From contig JAIXRW010000066.1 of NCBI GenBank assembly GCA_027484985.1, forward strand, positions 1 through 36,636: 36,636 nucleotides of DNA. Reading direction: 5' to 3'. Both the position numbers and the translations under genes were made by a program. Of this stretch, positions 9,574 through 17,704 are shown one piece after another; positions within the stretch are counted from its first letter, which is position 1; each line of letters begins with the position of its first letter. This DNA comes from Rhodobacter sp. Lineage in GTDB: Bacteria; Pseudomonadota; Alphaproteobacteria; Rhodobacterales; Rhodobacteraceae. Below the pieces are notes generated by a model. The model was not told where the DNA came from. It saw only the letters and a program-made list of their open reading frames with translations, and ran no database searches.

Positions 9574-10267
9574 TTTGGGCCTCTTTCGGGATGGGGCTGA
9601 ACGGCAACGAGGACATCACCGCGTCGCAATCGAAGATCGGTTGGGTCGTCTGAAAGCCCGGCTCGCCGGGTTCGCTGAATTTCACGGGGCTTCCGTCCAT
9701 CGGCAAAAAGCCGGTTCCGCCATCCCACTGGCTGGGTCCGGCAAAGAACAGACGCCATTTGTCGCTGATATATTCGTTGCCGTAAGACCGGCGCAGCACC
9801 TGCCCGTCGGCGCCCGTTTCGGCATATTCGAATTCGGTCTGTTGCAGGGGTTCGCCGTCGATCACCACCTGCTTGCCGGTCAGCGCATCATGCCCTTCCA
9901 CGCTTGTCGGGGCGGCGCCATCGGTCGAAAGCTGGAAGCGGTAATCATCGCGCCCGCGCGACAGCAATTCGGAAAACGAGGCCGGATCGGCGGGGTTCGG
10001 AACCAGAACCTGCTTGGTGCCTGCGCCCGTCTCGAAGCTTTCGATCCATTCGCCTTGGTCATTGGTGCGGCTGAGGAAGAACATGCCTTCCTGATCGAAA
10101 TCGGCGCGCCACTTGTCGCCCTTTGGGTCGGCCGCGCAGATGTAGTGGTTCGACACGCGGCAGCCTTTGGACTGCACGGTCAGAAAGGTTGTGCAGCCTT
10201 CGGGCGGCGTGAAACTGCCCGCCGCCGCAGGCCCCGCAACCAAGGCCGAGAGGACCAGCCAGCGCAT
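9560..10267 (-). CDS. Secreted protein of unknown function within the GOGAT operon
   Basis: A 235-residue protein that I do not recognise. An N-terminal signal peptide is clear (MRWLVLSALVAGPAAAG, cleavage near residue 16-17), so it should be periplasmic or secreted. The mature part holds Cys25, Cys36 and Cys44 and a late Cys in IFDCDAVMSS, compatible with two disulfides. The rest is polar and beta-rich in appearance (FEYAETGADGQVLRRSYGNEYIS, split by turns). The ATG shares a base with the gltD stop in the string GTGATG (a GTG one codon earlier is also possible), and its 3' end overlaps gltB by 14 bases. It is therefore translated between the two GOGAT subunits, which is odd for an exported protein. 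Confidence 0.88.
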   Translation of the reverse strand: MRWLVLSALVAGPAAAGSFTPPEGCTTFLTVQSKGCRVSNHYICAADPKGDKWRADFDQEGMFFLSRTNDQGEWIESFETGAGTKQVLVPNPADPASFSELLSRGRDDYRFQLSTDGAAPTSVEGHDALTGKQVVIDGEPLQQTEFEYAETGADGQVLRRSYGNEYISDKWRLFFAGPSQWDGGTGFLPMDGSPVKFSEPGEPGFQTTQPIFDCDAVMSSLPFSPIPKEAQNDHL

Positions 10268-11703
10268 CACTCGGCCGCCACCGTGACGGGCTGTGCCAGA
10301 TAGGACAGGATCGCCTCGGCCGCCTCGCGCCCGTCACGGATCGCCCAGACCACAAGGCTGGCCCCGCGCACGATATCGCCCACGGCATAGACGCCCGGCA
10401 GGCTTGTCGCATGGCTGCGGAAATCGGCCTTGATCGTGCCCCAACGGGTGACGGCCAGTTCCGGCACGCCCCACAGCGCGGGAATTTCCTCGGGCTCGAA
10501 GCCCAGTGCCTGCACCACCAGATCGGCGGGTTCGATGTAATCGGCGCCTTCGATGATTTCGGGCGATTGGCGGCCCGATGCATCGGGCGCGCCCAGACGC
10601 ATGCGCTGCACCATCACGCCATCAACGATATCGCCGCCGGTGAACCCTTTGGGCGCGGTCAGCCAGACGAAATCGACGCCCTCTTCCTCGGCATTCTGCA
10701 CCTCGCGCTGCGAACCGGGCATGTTGGCCTTGTCGCGGCGATAGAGGCATTTGACCGACACCGCGCCCTGACGGATCGCCGTGCGGACGCAATCCATCGC
10801 GGTGTCGCCGCCGCCGATGACCACAACGCGCTTGCCCGCAGCATTCAATTCGCCGCTGTCAAATTCGGGCACATCATCGCCAAAGCTTTTGCGGTTGCTT
10901 GCCGTCAGATAATCCAGCGCCTTGACCACACCCTTCGCGCCCACACCGGGGGCCGAGATATCGCGCGCCTTGTAAACGCCCGTGGCGATCAGCACCGCGT
11001 CATGCTGGCCGCGGATGGCGTCAAAGCTGATATCCACGCCCACGGTGCAGTTCAGCACGAATTGCACGCCCGCCGATTCCAGCTGTTCGATCCGCTGCAT
11101 CACAACGGGTTTTTCCAGCTTGAAGCCGGGGATGCCATAGGTCAGCAAGCCGCCCGCACGGTCGTAACGGTCATAGACCGTCACCTGCACGCCGCGCCGC
11201 CGCAGTTCGGTCGCCGCGGCAAGGCCGCCGGGCCCCGCGCCGATGATGCCCACCGACTCGGCCCGTTCAACGGCGGGCACCAGCGGTTTTATCCAGCCGT
11301 TTTCCCATGCCAGATCGGTCAGGTATTTCTCGACCGACCCGATGGTCACGGTGCCATGGCCCGACTGTTCGATCACGCAGTTGCCTTCGCACAGGCGGTC
11401 TTGCGGGCAGATGCGGCCACAGATTTCGGGGAAGGTGTTGGTGGCCTGGGAAAGCTCGTAAGCCTCTTGCAGGCGCCCCTCGGCGGTCAGGCGCAGCCAG
11501 TCGGGGATGTTGTTGTGCAGCGGGCAATGCGACTGGCAATAGGGCACGCCGCACTGGCTGCACCGGCCTGCCTGCTCGGCCGCTTTTTCGGCGGCGAAGT
11601 CACGGTAAATCTCGTGGAAATCCTGTGCGCGCAGCGGCGCGGGGCGCTTTTCCGGCATCTCCTTGCCGACCGTGACGAACTGGAGCATGCGTTGCTTGGC
11701 CAT
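10267..11703 (-). CDS. gltD: Glutamate synthase (NADPH) small subunit
   Basis: The FAD- and NADPH-binding subunit that feeds electrons to GltB. Of 478 residues, the N-terminal ferredoxin-like domain holds eight cysteines for two 4Fe-4S clusters: C48, C51, C56, C60 and C95, C99, C105, C109. The FAD motif is GIIGAGPGG near 152-160 and the NADPH motif IGGGDTAMD near 296-304. GGGAGG lies seven bases before the ATG. It is the first gene of the gltD/unknown/gltB operon. The 160-base region upstream carries two copies of a 19-bp palindrome (11765-11857) that may regulate it. Confidence 0.98.
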   Translation of the reverse strand: MAKQRMLQFVTVGKEMPEKRPAPLRAQDFHEIYRDFAAEKAAEQAGRCSQCGVPYCQSHCPLHNNIPDWLRLTAEGRLQEAYELSQATNTFPEICGRICPQDRLCEGNCVIEQSGHGTVTIGSVEKYLTDLAWENGWIKPLVPAVERAESVGIIGAGPGGLAAATELRRRGVQVTVYDRYDRAGGLLTYGIPGFKLEKPVVMQRIEQLESAGVQFVLNCTVGVDISFDAIRGQHDAVLIATGVYKARDISAPGVGAKGVVKALDYLTASNRKSFGDDVPEFDSGELNAAGKRVVVIGGGDTAMDCVRTAIRQGAVSVKCLYRRDKANMPGSQREVQNAEEEGVDFVWLTAPKGFTGGDIVDGVMVQRMRLGAPDASGRQSPEIIEGADYIEPADLVVQALGFEPEEIPALWGVPELAVTRWGTIKADFRSHATSLPGVYAVGDIVRGASLVVWAIRDGREAAEAILSYLAQPVTVAAE

Positions 11704-11764
11704 GAAAGCGCCTCCCGTAAGGGTTATCTTGGACGCGCTTTTACTTTGGCCTTGAGGACAATAA

Positions 11765-11857
11765 AAGTCAGCATGACTGACCTATTGCCCGCTTTTTGCA
11801 GCGATGGGTCAAATATTCTGCCCGATCTGCCGGAATTTAGGTCAGCATGTGATACCT
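11765..11857 (-). promoter_or_regulatory. Paired palindromic operator and candidate promoter upstream of gltD
   Basis: Read toward gltD, two 19-bp sites fit AGGTCAG-N5-CTGACCT. The site at 11765-11783 matches 13 of 14 arm positions. The site at 11839-11857 matches 11 of 14. Both have CATG directly before the right arm. Their centres are 74 bp apart, close to seven helical turns. Between them is a weak -35/-10 pair, TTGACC (11812-11807) and CAATAG (11787-11782), with a 19-base spacer; the proximal site overlaps this -10. The regulator is unknown; the sites do not look like NtrC boxes. Confidence 0.5.
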
Positions 11858-11863
11858 AACCGC

Positions 11864-12664
11864 TTAGAACCCGAGCAAAAGCAGCCCCAGCGCCAGCCCG
11901 CCCACAACGATTCGCCACCAGCCGAACAGCACGAACCCATGCCGCGACACGAAATCGAGCAGCCAGCGCACCACCAGCACCCCGCTGACAAAGGCCAGCA
12001 CGAACCCCACGGCAATATCGCTGAGCGCGGAAAAATCCAGCACATGGCGGCTTTTGAACAGGTCATAGGCAAAGGCCGCCGCCATGGTGGGCATCGACAG
12101 GAAGAAGGAAAACTCGGCACTCGCCCGCCGCCCCACGCCCAGCATCCGCGCCCCCACGATGGTGGCGCCCGACCGGCTGACCCCCGGCACCATGGCCAGA
12201 CACTGGATGAACCCGATGGCCAGCGCCTTGCGGAAGGGCAGCGCCATCGCATCGTCATATTCCGCCGCAGGCGCGAAACGGTCGATGAACAAAAGCACGA
12301 TCCCGCCAAGGATCAGCATCACCGCCACCAGCATCGGCGTCTCGAACAGCACCGCCTTGATGAAATCATGCGCCAGAACGCCGATCACCATGGCGGGCAA
12401 AAAGGCCAGCAGGACCGACACGACAAACCGCCGCGATGCCGGATCGTTGCCCATGGTGGACGCGACCTGCCACAGCTTGCCGAAATAGACCGTCAGGATC
12501 GCCAGCACCGCACCGAACTGGATCACCACTTCAAAGGTGCGCCCCGGCGACTGGAAGCCCAGAAAATGCCCCGCAAGGATCAGATGCCCCGTCGATGACA
12601 CGGGAATGAACTCGGTCAGCCCCTCGACAAGGCCGAGGAGAGAGGCATCAACGAAATTGCTCAC
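11864..12664 (-). CDS. uppP: Undecaprenyl-diphosphatase UppP (BacA)
   Basis: Dephosphorylates undecaprenyl diphosphate, recycling the lipid carrier for peptidoglycan and other surface polysaccharides; it is an integral membrane protein with its active site in the inner membrane. Hallmarks are [20 protein letters not shown] near the N-terminus and the second motif [12 protein letters not shown], with the usual pattern of membrane helices. The GTG at 12664 gives a 266-residue protein of normal size ([14 protein letters not shown] start) and lies five bases after the stop of the upstream gene, with AAGG overlapping that stop region. An in-frame extension to 12739 is just the end of the upstream gene read in another frame. 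Loss of bacitracin sensitivity is the classical overexpression phenotype of this family. Confidence 0.96.
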   Translation of the reverse strand: MSNFVDASLLGLVEGLTEFIPVSSTGHLILAGHFLGFQSPGRTFEVVIQFGAVLAILTVYFGKLWQVASTMGNDPASRRFVVSVLLAFLPAMVIGVLAHDFIKAVLFETPMLVAVMLILGGIVLLFIDRFAPAAEYDDAMALPFRKALAIGFIQCLAMVPGVSRSGATIVGARMLGVGRRASAEFSFFLSMPTMAAAFAYDLFKSRHVLDFSALSDIAVGFVLAFVSGVLVVRWLLDFVSRHGFVLFGWWRIVVGGLALGLLLLGF

Positions 12665-12669
12665 GGGGA

Positions 12670-13656
12670 TCAGACCTTTTTCAGATTCTTGGCCGAGTTC
12701 TTGATAGCAGCATACTGCCCCGAGGGGCGATAACTCCAAAGATACTCCGGAAGTACAGCCCCCATCGCCGTCGGGGTAATTCCAAGGTCCGAAAGACCCC
12801 GCGCCCCGCTGGCAACCACGTTGTCACGGCGCAGGTTGCGCACCTGATCGCGGGTGATCATGCCGTTCTTGACCAGCCCGCCCGTAAGCGTTTGCACCAG
12901 ATCGAGCACGCCGCCCATCAGGCTGGCCATGCCGAAGGGAATGTTCAAGACCAGCCGCCGCCGCTGGATCACCGCCAGCATCTGGCGCATCAGATCGCGG
13001 AACGTCGCCACATCCGGCCCGCCAAGCTCATACACGCCCGCATCGGCACGGCCCGTGGCGGCCAGAACCGCCGCCTGCGCCACATCATCCACATAGACTG
13101 GCTGGAACCGCGTATCGGCCCCCACCACCGGCAGGATCGGCCCCATCCGCGTCATCGCGGCGAAACGGTTGAAGAACCCGTCCTCGTTGCCGAAAATGAT
13201 CGACGGGCGCAGGATCACCGCCTTGGGAAAGGCCGCCAGAACACCCGCCTCGCCCGCGGCCTTGGTCCGCTGGTATTCGCTGTCGCTGGCCGCATCCGCC
13301 CCGATGGACGAGATATGGACAAGGTTCGCCACGCCTTCTTCGGCCGCGATCCGCGCGATCCGCGCCGCCCCCTCGGCCTGCACCGAATCAAAGGTGTTCT
13401 TGCCGGCGCGGTTCAGGATGCCCACGCAATTCACCACCGCATCGGCCCCGCGCATCACCGCCCGCACCGACGCATCGTCGCGGATGTTGCAGGCCACGGG
13501 TTCGACCTGCCCCACCACGCCATAGGGTTTGACGAACAGCGCGTCATTCGGGTGCCGCACCGCCACCCGCACGCGCCAGCCCTCTTTCGCCATGCGCCGC
13601 GCGACATAGCGCCCCACAAAGCCCGAGCCGCCATAGATCGTGACAAGTTTGCTCAT
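12670..13656 (-). CDS. Complex I NDUFA9-like NAD(P)-binding protein
   Basis: A 328-residue atypical SDR/epimerase-like protein. The nucleotide loop is [13 protein letters not shown] at residues 8-20, and the VHISSIGAD and [11 protein letters not shown] segments correspond to the usual Ser and YxxxK positions, with Tyr and Lys kept. It resembles the family annotated as complex I NDUFA9 subunit proteins, which in mitochondria and some alphaproteobacteria bind NADPH and associate with respiratory complex I; whether it does so here is inferred. The ATG has CAGGAGG upstream and a good promoter at 13687-13715. It is translationally close to uppP (five-base gap), so the two form an operon. Confidence 0.92.
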   Translation of the reverse strand: MSKLVTIYGGSGFVGRYVARRMAKEGWRVRVAVRHPNDALFVKPYGVVGQVEPVACNIRDDASVRAVMRGADAVVNCVGILNRAGKNTFDSVQAEGAARIARIAAEEGVANLVHISSIGADAASDSEYQRTKAAGEAGVLAAFPKAVILRPSIIFGNEDGFFNRFAAMTRMGPILPVVGADTRFQPVYVDDVAQAAVLAATGRADAGVYELGGPDVATFRDLMRQMLAVIQRRRLVLNIPFGMASLMGGVLDLVQTLTGGLVKNGMITRDQVRNLRRDNVVASGARGLSDLGITPTAMGAVLPEYLWSYRPSGQYAAIKNSAKNLKKV

Positions 13657-13686
13657 AGCCCGCGCCTCCTGAACCCTTTGCCCCGC

Positions 13687-13715
13687 TGATTACACCCTTG
13701 CCCGCAAAAGGCCAA
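13687..13715 (-). promoter_or_regulatory. Sigma-70-type promoter for the NDUFA9-like gene and uppP
   Basis: Read on the minus strand, TTGGCC (13715-13710), a 17-base spacer and TAATCA (13692-13687), with TG just before the -10. The predicted transcript starts about 25 bases before the ATG at 13656, leaving room for the ribosome binding site. Confidence 0.6.
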
Positions 13716-13742
13716 GCACCCGCAACGCCGCAGCCCCACCCA

Positions 13743-13943
13743 GATTTTTCTCCGAAAAATCCCGCCCGTCCTGCACCCTGGCGCCCTGCCGTTGCGGGGT
13801 AAAGGTGAGTATTTGGACAAGGGTGAAAACGATGCTCTTTCACCTTTGCCCAAATACTCCGGGGGTGCGGGGGCTGGCCCCCGCCCGGGGTGCAGCCCCC
13901 GCGCGGCCTTCGGGAAAGGTGCAGAATTTTCGGAGAAAATTCT
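13743..13943. repeat. Composite palindromic element B: nested inverted repeats
   Basis: The 371-base gap 13657-14027 holds, besides two promoters, this 201-bp nested palindrome. At its centre, two 22-base arms (13807-13828 and 13838-13859) pair with 20 of 22 identities and two G-T wobbles around a 9-base loop; the left arm begins GAGTATTTGGACAAGGGTG. To the right is GCGGGGGC-TG-GCCCCCGC (13867-13884). The outer ends carry GATTTTTC-TCC-GAAAAATC (13743-13761) and AGAATTTTC-GGA-GAAAATTCT (13923-13943), which are near reverse complements of each other. It looks like two copies of one element in inverted orientation. No coding frame with family features lies here. Confidence 0.85.
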
Positions 13944-13981
13944 TGGTGGCAGCCTTCTGCAAAGAATCTTCACGCCCGCCG

Positions 13982-14010
13982 TTGACACCGCCCGACGCCT
14001 TCTTTACATC
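13982..14010 (+). promoter_or_regulatory. Promoter of tRNA-Leu
   Basis: A consensus -35 TTGACA (13982-13987), a 17-base spacer and TACATC (14005-14010). A GC-rich stretch follows before the tRNA at 14028, as is common for stable-RNA promoters under stringent control. Confidence 0.85.
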
Positions 14011-14027
14011 GCCCCCATCGACGTGAT

Positions 14028-14112
14028 GCCCAGATGGCGGAATTGGTAGACGCACTGGTTTCAGGTACCAGCGCTGCAAGGCGTGGAGGTTCGAGTCCTC
14101 TTCTGGGCACCA
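14028..14112 (+). tRNA. tRNA-Leu, anticodon CAG
   Basis: An 85-base tRNA with acceptor stem GCCCAGA/TCTGGGC, discriminator A and encoded CCA at 14110-14112. The anticodon arm CTGGT-TTCAGGT-ACCAG gives anticodon CAG, reading the Leu codon CUG, a preferred codon in this GC-rich genome. A long variable arm (class II) and the GGTTCGAGTCC T-arm are present. No interruption or mismatch is evident in the stems. Confidence 0.97.
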
Positions 14113-14122
14113 TGTCGATGAT

Positions 14123-14138
14123 AACCCGCGGGCGGGTT
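14123..14138 (+). terminator. Possible hairpin terminator after tRNA-Leu
   Basis: AACCCGC-GG-GCGGGTT, ten bases after the CCA end. There is no U tract, so it may be a processing end or a leaky stop; the next gene starts only 32 bases on and has no promoter of its own that I can see. Confidence 0.4.
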
Positions 14139-14170
14139 CCAGCGCCGCTGCCGGGGGTTCAGGCAACACC

Positions 14171-14584
14171 ATGAAATGTCAGGCATCCGGGGTCATGCGC
14201 TTGCTGCGTCACACGGTGGGGCTGCTGCATGCCTGCCGACTGGCCTGCGCGCTGGTCTTTACGCTTTCGCTTGCCCTGGCGGGTGCAGCGCAACCGCCGG
14301 CGCAATCCGCAGCCGAACGGGCCGCTTTGGACGCTTTCGTCGCGATGGGCGGTTCCCTTGCGGATCTGTGCGGCGGATCGGGGTCCAAGCCCGGTCACCA
14401 TAAGACACAGGATTGTACTGGCTGCACGATTGCCGCGATTGCAGCGCCCGAGCGGCCGCAAACGATTTTGCCGTATCGCCACTTGGCCGAAGCCCTTTGC
14501 CCTGCCGGCGCGACCGCCCGTATCCTGTCGCATCCGGGGCTTCCGCCGCCGTCACGGGGGCCCCCTGTCCTGTCGCTTGTCTGA
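14171..14584 (+). CDS. DUF2946-like secreted/periplasmic protein
   Basis: A 137-residue protein with a hydrophobic export signal (LACALVFTLSLALAGAAQ at about residues 24-41). It has a HH...CxxC segment (H76, H77, C82, C85) and a SRGPP motif near the C-terminus. The late CxxC and the (R)(G/A)PP ending recall DUF2946 proteins, small proteins often found with metal-uptake genes; I make this match from memory and only moderately. A metal-binding role is an inference from the His/Cys cluster. An ATG at 14195 would give a more compact signal peptide and is an alternative start. It is followed after 54 bases by a PepSY membrane protein and probably forms an operon with it. Confidence 0.75.
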   Translation: MKCQASGVMRLLRHTVGLLHACRLACALVFTLSLALAGAAQPPAQSAAERAALDAFVAMGGSLADLCGGSGSKPGHHKTQDCTGCTIAAIAAPERPQTILPYRHLAEALCPAGATARILSHPGLPPPSRGPPVLSLV

Positions 14585-14638
14585 ACAGCCAGTCCGCCGC
14601 CGATGCGGCGACGTTCCGAAAATCCACAGGACATTTCC

Positions 14639-16024
14639 ATGCAAACGACCCAGCACACCGGCATTCGGCCGGTCCATGAAACACGCTATCTGACGGTCTG
14701 GCGCTGGCATTTCTACGCCGCGCTTTATGTCATCCCCTTTCTTGTCATCCTGTCCCTGTCAGGGCTGGTAATGATGTGGACCGCCGCGCTGACCGGCATG
14801 AACGGCGAAAGGTTGGCCGTCGTTCCCGCAGGCGCGGCGATACCTGTCTCGGCACTCGAAGCTGCCGCCACTGCCGCCGTGCCGGGGGGTGTCGCGCAAA
14901 CCTATCTTGAACCGCTTGGTTCCGACCGTGTTGCCCTGTTCCGGGTGGCAGGCCCTGAAGGCGACCGGATGATCGCCCTTGATCCCTACACAGCCGCCAT
15001 CATTGCCGACAGCCCCGCCGATGATGGCTGGTACCAGTTCGCCAGCAACATCCACGGCACGTTGCTGATCGGCACGGCGGGCGACCGCCTTATCGAAATC
15101 GCGGCAAGCCTTGGGCTTGTTGTCATTGCCTCGGGCCTGTGGCTCCACTGGCCTCGCGGCGGATCGTGGAGAAGGGCGCTTGCCCCCGCGCTGCGGCTGT
15201 CGTCGCGTGGCGGCTGGAAGGCGCTGCATGGTGCGATCGGTCTTTGGTCTTCTGCGCTGGCGCTTGTCTTCCTGCTGACTGGCCTAAGCTGGACAGGGGT
15301 CTGGGGCGAAAAGATCGTGCAGGCTTGGTCCACCTTTCCCGCCGAAAAATGGGACGCCCCGCTTTCGGACGAAACCCACGCCAAGATGAACCACGGCGCC
15401 ATGAAAGACGTGCCTTGGGGGCTTGAGCAGACAAAGATGCCTGCCAGCGGATCGCTTGCTGGGACAACAGGCATTGAAGGGCCCGTCACGCTTGATGCCG
15501 TTGTCGCCTTTGCGCGGGAATTGGGGTTCGATGGCCGCTTCCAGATTGCGATGCCGCAAGAGGCGACAGGCGTCTGGACGATCAGCCATGACAGCATGTC
15601 GAAAGACGGCACCGACCCGCGGGGCGACCGCACCCTGCATATCGACCGCTACAGTGGCAAGGTTTTGGCCGATATCGGTTTTGCCCAGTACAGCCTGCCC
15701 GCCAAGGCCATGGCGGCGGGCGTAGCCTTCCACGAAGGCGATATGGGGGTCTGGAATCTTGCCCTCAATACGGTCTTTTGCCTTGCGATGGTGGCCTTGC
15801 CCGTTTCGGGGGTGGTGATGTGGTGGCGGCGGCGACCTGCCCGCGCCACGCGGCTTGCTGCACCGCCTGCCGTTGCGGGGGGGGCGTTCTGGTGGGGTGG
15901 TGCGGCCATGGTGATCGCGCTCGGGCTTGTCTTCCCGCTGGGCGGTGCGGCCATGCTGGGGATCGTGCTGCTGGATCGGATGGTGCTTAGCCTTGTTCCA
16001 TCCTTGCGGGAAATGCTGTCCTGA
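14639..16024 (+). CDS. PepSY-associated membrane protein
   Basis: A 461-residue inner-membrane protein of the PepSY_TM type. The membrane segments are the N-terminal one (about residues 18-47, beginning WHFYAALYVIPFLVIL), one near LGLVVIASGLWLHW, a pair around LWSSALALVFLLTG, and two at the C-terminus. A large periplasmic part lies between. Relatives include the PiuB-like proteins next to TonB-dependent siderophore receptors, thought to reduce or release ferric iron in the periplasm; the substrate here is unknown. The ATG at 14639 has AGGA eight bases upstream. An upstream in-frame start at 14603 lies against the preceding gene and is less likely. The gene ends at a strong terminator. Confidence 0.9.
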   Translation: MQTTQHTGIRPVHETRYLTVWRWHFYAALYVIPFLVILSLSGLVMMWTAALTGMNGERLAVVPAGAAIPVSALEAAATAAVPGGVAQTYLEPLGSDRVALFRVAGPEGDRMIALDPYTAAIIADSPADDGWYQFASNIHGTLLIGTAGDRLIEIAASLGLVVIASGLWLHWPRGGSWRRALAPALRLSSRGGWKALHGAIGLWSSALALVFLLTGLSWTGVWGEKIVQAWSTFPAEKWDAPLSDETHAKMNHGAMKDVPWGLEQTKMPASGSLAGTTGIEGPVTLDAVVAFARELGFDGRFQIAMPQEATGVWTISHDSMSKDGTDPRGDRTLHIDRYSGKVLADIGFAQYSLPAKAMAAGVAFHEGDMGVWNLALNTVFCLAMVALPVSGVVMWWRRRPARATRLAAPPAVAGGAFWWGGAAMVIALGLVFPLGGAAMLGIVLLDRMVLSLVPSLREMLS

Positions 16025-16031
16025 CAGGACG

Positions 16032-16057
16032 GGGCGCGCTGAAAAGCGCGCCCTTTT
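16032..16057 (+). terminator. Rho-independent terminator
   Basis: A perfect 9-bp stem GGGCGCGCT with a GAAA tetraloop followed by TTTT, starting eight bases after the PepSY gene stop. It closes the DUF2946-PepSY unit. Confidence 0.92.
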
Positions 16058-16079
16058 GCCATTCATCCCCTGCCTTGCG

Positions 16080-16108
16080 TTGACCACGGGGCACGGCGGG
16101 TCTAATGC
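16080..16108 (+). promoter_or_regulatory. Promoter of the rnd-kdsD-lpt operon
   Basis: TTGACC (16080-16085), a 17-base spacer and TAATGC (16103-16108), giving a leader of about 25 bases to the GTG at 16140. It lies directly after the terminator of the previous unit. Confidence 0.65.
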
Positions 16109-16139
16109 GGGCCGATACCTTACGGACAAGGATTTTCCC

Positions 16140-16754
16140 GTGGCGATCCACCTTTACCGCAACGACCTGCCCGACGGGCTGACCTTTGGCCCCGTGGTCG
16201 CAATCGATACCGAAACCATGGGCCTTGATCCGCGCCGCGACCGGCTGTGCCTTGTGCAGCTTTCGGATGGCAAGGGCGATGCACATCTGGTGCAGATCGA
16301 ACGCGGCCAGACCCGCGCGCCGAACCTTGAACGGTTGCTGACCGATCCTGCCACGCTCAAGCTGTTCCATTTCGGCCGCTTCGACATTGCCGCGATGAAA
16401 CAGGCCTTCGGCGTGACCACCGCCCCCGTCTGGTGCACCAAGATCGCCTCGCGCTTGATCCGCACCTTTACCGACCGGCACGGGCTGAAATACCTGCTTC
16501 TGGAACTTGTCGGCGTCGATGTGTCGAAACAGCAGCAGACCTCGGACTGGGGGTCGGAAACGCTGACGGACGCGCAAAAGGAATATGCCGCGTCCGATGT
16601 GCTGTATCTTCACCGCCTCATGACCGAGCTTGAGGCGCGGCTGATCCGCGAAGGGCGGATGGAGCTTGCCCAACGGCTGTTCGACTTTCTGCCGACCCGT
16701 GCCGAGCTGGACCTGATGGGCTGGGACGAGCCGAATGACATCTTCCACCACTGA
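16140..16754 (+). CDS. rnd: Ribonuclease D-type 3'-5' exonuclease
   Basis: A 204-residue DEDDy exonuclease, expected to trim RNA 3' ends. The catalytic set is visible: Asp23 and Glu25 in AIDTETMG, Asp82 in FHFGRFD, and Tyr149 and Asp153 in YAASD. It is the short form with only the exonuclease domain; E. coli RNase D, about 375 residues, has C-terminal HRDC domains that are absent here. The GTG at 16140 is chosen because AAGGA lies seven bases upstream and the family N-terminus (MAIHLYRNDLP) begins there. An extension to 15927 would run back into the PepSY gene and the terminator. Its 3' end overlaps kdsD by 20 bases. Confidence 0.94.
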   Translation: MAIHLYRNDLPDGLTFGPVVAIDTETMGLDPRRDRLCLVQLSDGKGDAHLVQIERGQTRAPNLERLLTDPATLKLFHFGRFDIAAMKQAFGVTTAPVWCTKIASRLIRTFTDRHGLKYLLLELVGVDVSKQQQTSDWGSETLTDAQKEYAASDVLYLHRLMTELEARLIREGRMELAQRLFDFLPTRAELDLMGWDEPNDIFHH

Positions 16755-17703
16755 CCCGCTTTTGGAAACCGCACGCCGCGTTATACTGCGCGAGGCCGAG
16801 GCGTTGGGCATGCTGGCCGACAGCCTGAACGGCAGCTTTGCGGCGGCGGTGAAGCTGATTCTTGCGGCCAAGGGGCGCGTCATCGTGTCGGGCATGGGCA
16901 AATCGGGCCACATCGCCCGCAAGATCGCGGCCACGCTTGCCTCGACCGGGACGCCCGCGCAATTCGTCCATCCGGCCGAGGCCAGCCATGGCGACCTTGG
17001 CATGGTGATGCGCGGCGATGTGGCGCTGGTGCTTTCCAATTCGGGCGAGACGCCGGAACTGGCCGATATCATCGCCCATACCCGCCGCTTCGACATTCCG
17101 CTGATCGGCATCGCCTCACGCGAGGGCTCGACCCTGCTGCGGCAATCGGACGTGGCGCTTTTGCTGCCCCCCGCGCCCGAAGCCTGCGAGACGGGGATCG
17201 TTCCGACCACCTCGACGACCATGACCCTTGCCTTGGGGGATGCCATCGCCATCGCGCTGATGGAACACCGCCAGTTCACCCCCGAACATTTCCGCGTCTT
17301 TCACCCCGGCGGCAAGCTGGGCGCGCGCCTGTCCAAGGTGCGCGACCTGATGCATGACGATCCGCCCACCGTGCCCCGCGACACCCCCATGGGCGAGACG
17401 CTGCTGACCATGTCGGGGCGCGGTTTTGGTGTGGTGGGTGTCACCGATGCGGCGGGCGCGTTGCAGGGCATCATCACCGATGGCGACCTGCGCCGCCACC
17501 TTGCGGGGTTGATGGACCTGACGGCAGGCGATGTGATGACGGCCAGCCCCCGCACCATCGGCCCCGATGCGCTGGCCGAAACCGCAGTCAGGCTGATGAA
17601 CGAACGCAAGATCACCTGCCTGTTCGTCACCGATCCGGCAGGCGGGACCACGGCTATCGGCATCCTGCATATCCATGATTGCCTGCGCGCGGGGATTGCG
17701 TGA
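16735..17703 (+). CDS. kdsD: Arabinose-5-phosphate isomerase KdsD/KpsF
   Basis: Converts ribulose 5-phosphate to arabinose 5-phosphate, the first dedicated step toward Kdo for lipopolysaccharide. The 322 residues carry an N-terminal SIS domain with GMGKSG at 53-58, a conserved His85 in EASHGDLG, SNSGETPE at 101-108 and the FHPGG motif near 192-196. Two C-terminal CBS domains follow (RDLMHDDPPTV onward, and TAGDVMTASPRTI onward). The ATG lies inside the end of rnd. The next gene, lptC, begins one base after its stop, so Kdo supply and LPS transport are co-expressed. A capsule-specific KpsF role is less likely in this lpt context. Confidence 0.96.
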   Translation: MTSSTTDPLLETARRVILREAEALGMLADSLNGSFAAAVKLILAAKGRVIVSGMGKSGHIARKIAATLASTGTPAQFVHPAEASHGDLGMVMRGDVALVLSNSGETPELADIIAHTRRFDIPLIGIASREGSTLLRQSDVALLLPPAPEACETGIVPTTSTTMTLALGDAIAIALMEHRQFTPEHFRVFHPGGKLGARLSKVRDLMHDDPPTVPRDTPMGETLLTMSGRGFGVVGVTDAAGALQGIITDGDLRRHLAGLMDLTAGDVMTASPRTIGPDALAETAVRLMNERKITCLFVTDPAGGTTAIGILHIHDCLRAGIA

Positions 17704-17704
17704 C

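Noticed and set aside
6154..9600. Long open frame on the plus strand (over 1100 codons) opposite gltB
   Set aside because: It is a by-product of GC-rich codon use in gltB; the product is His/Gly/Arg-rich without any family motif or ribosome binding site.
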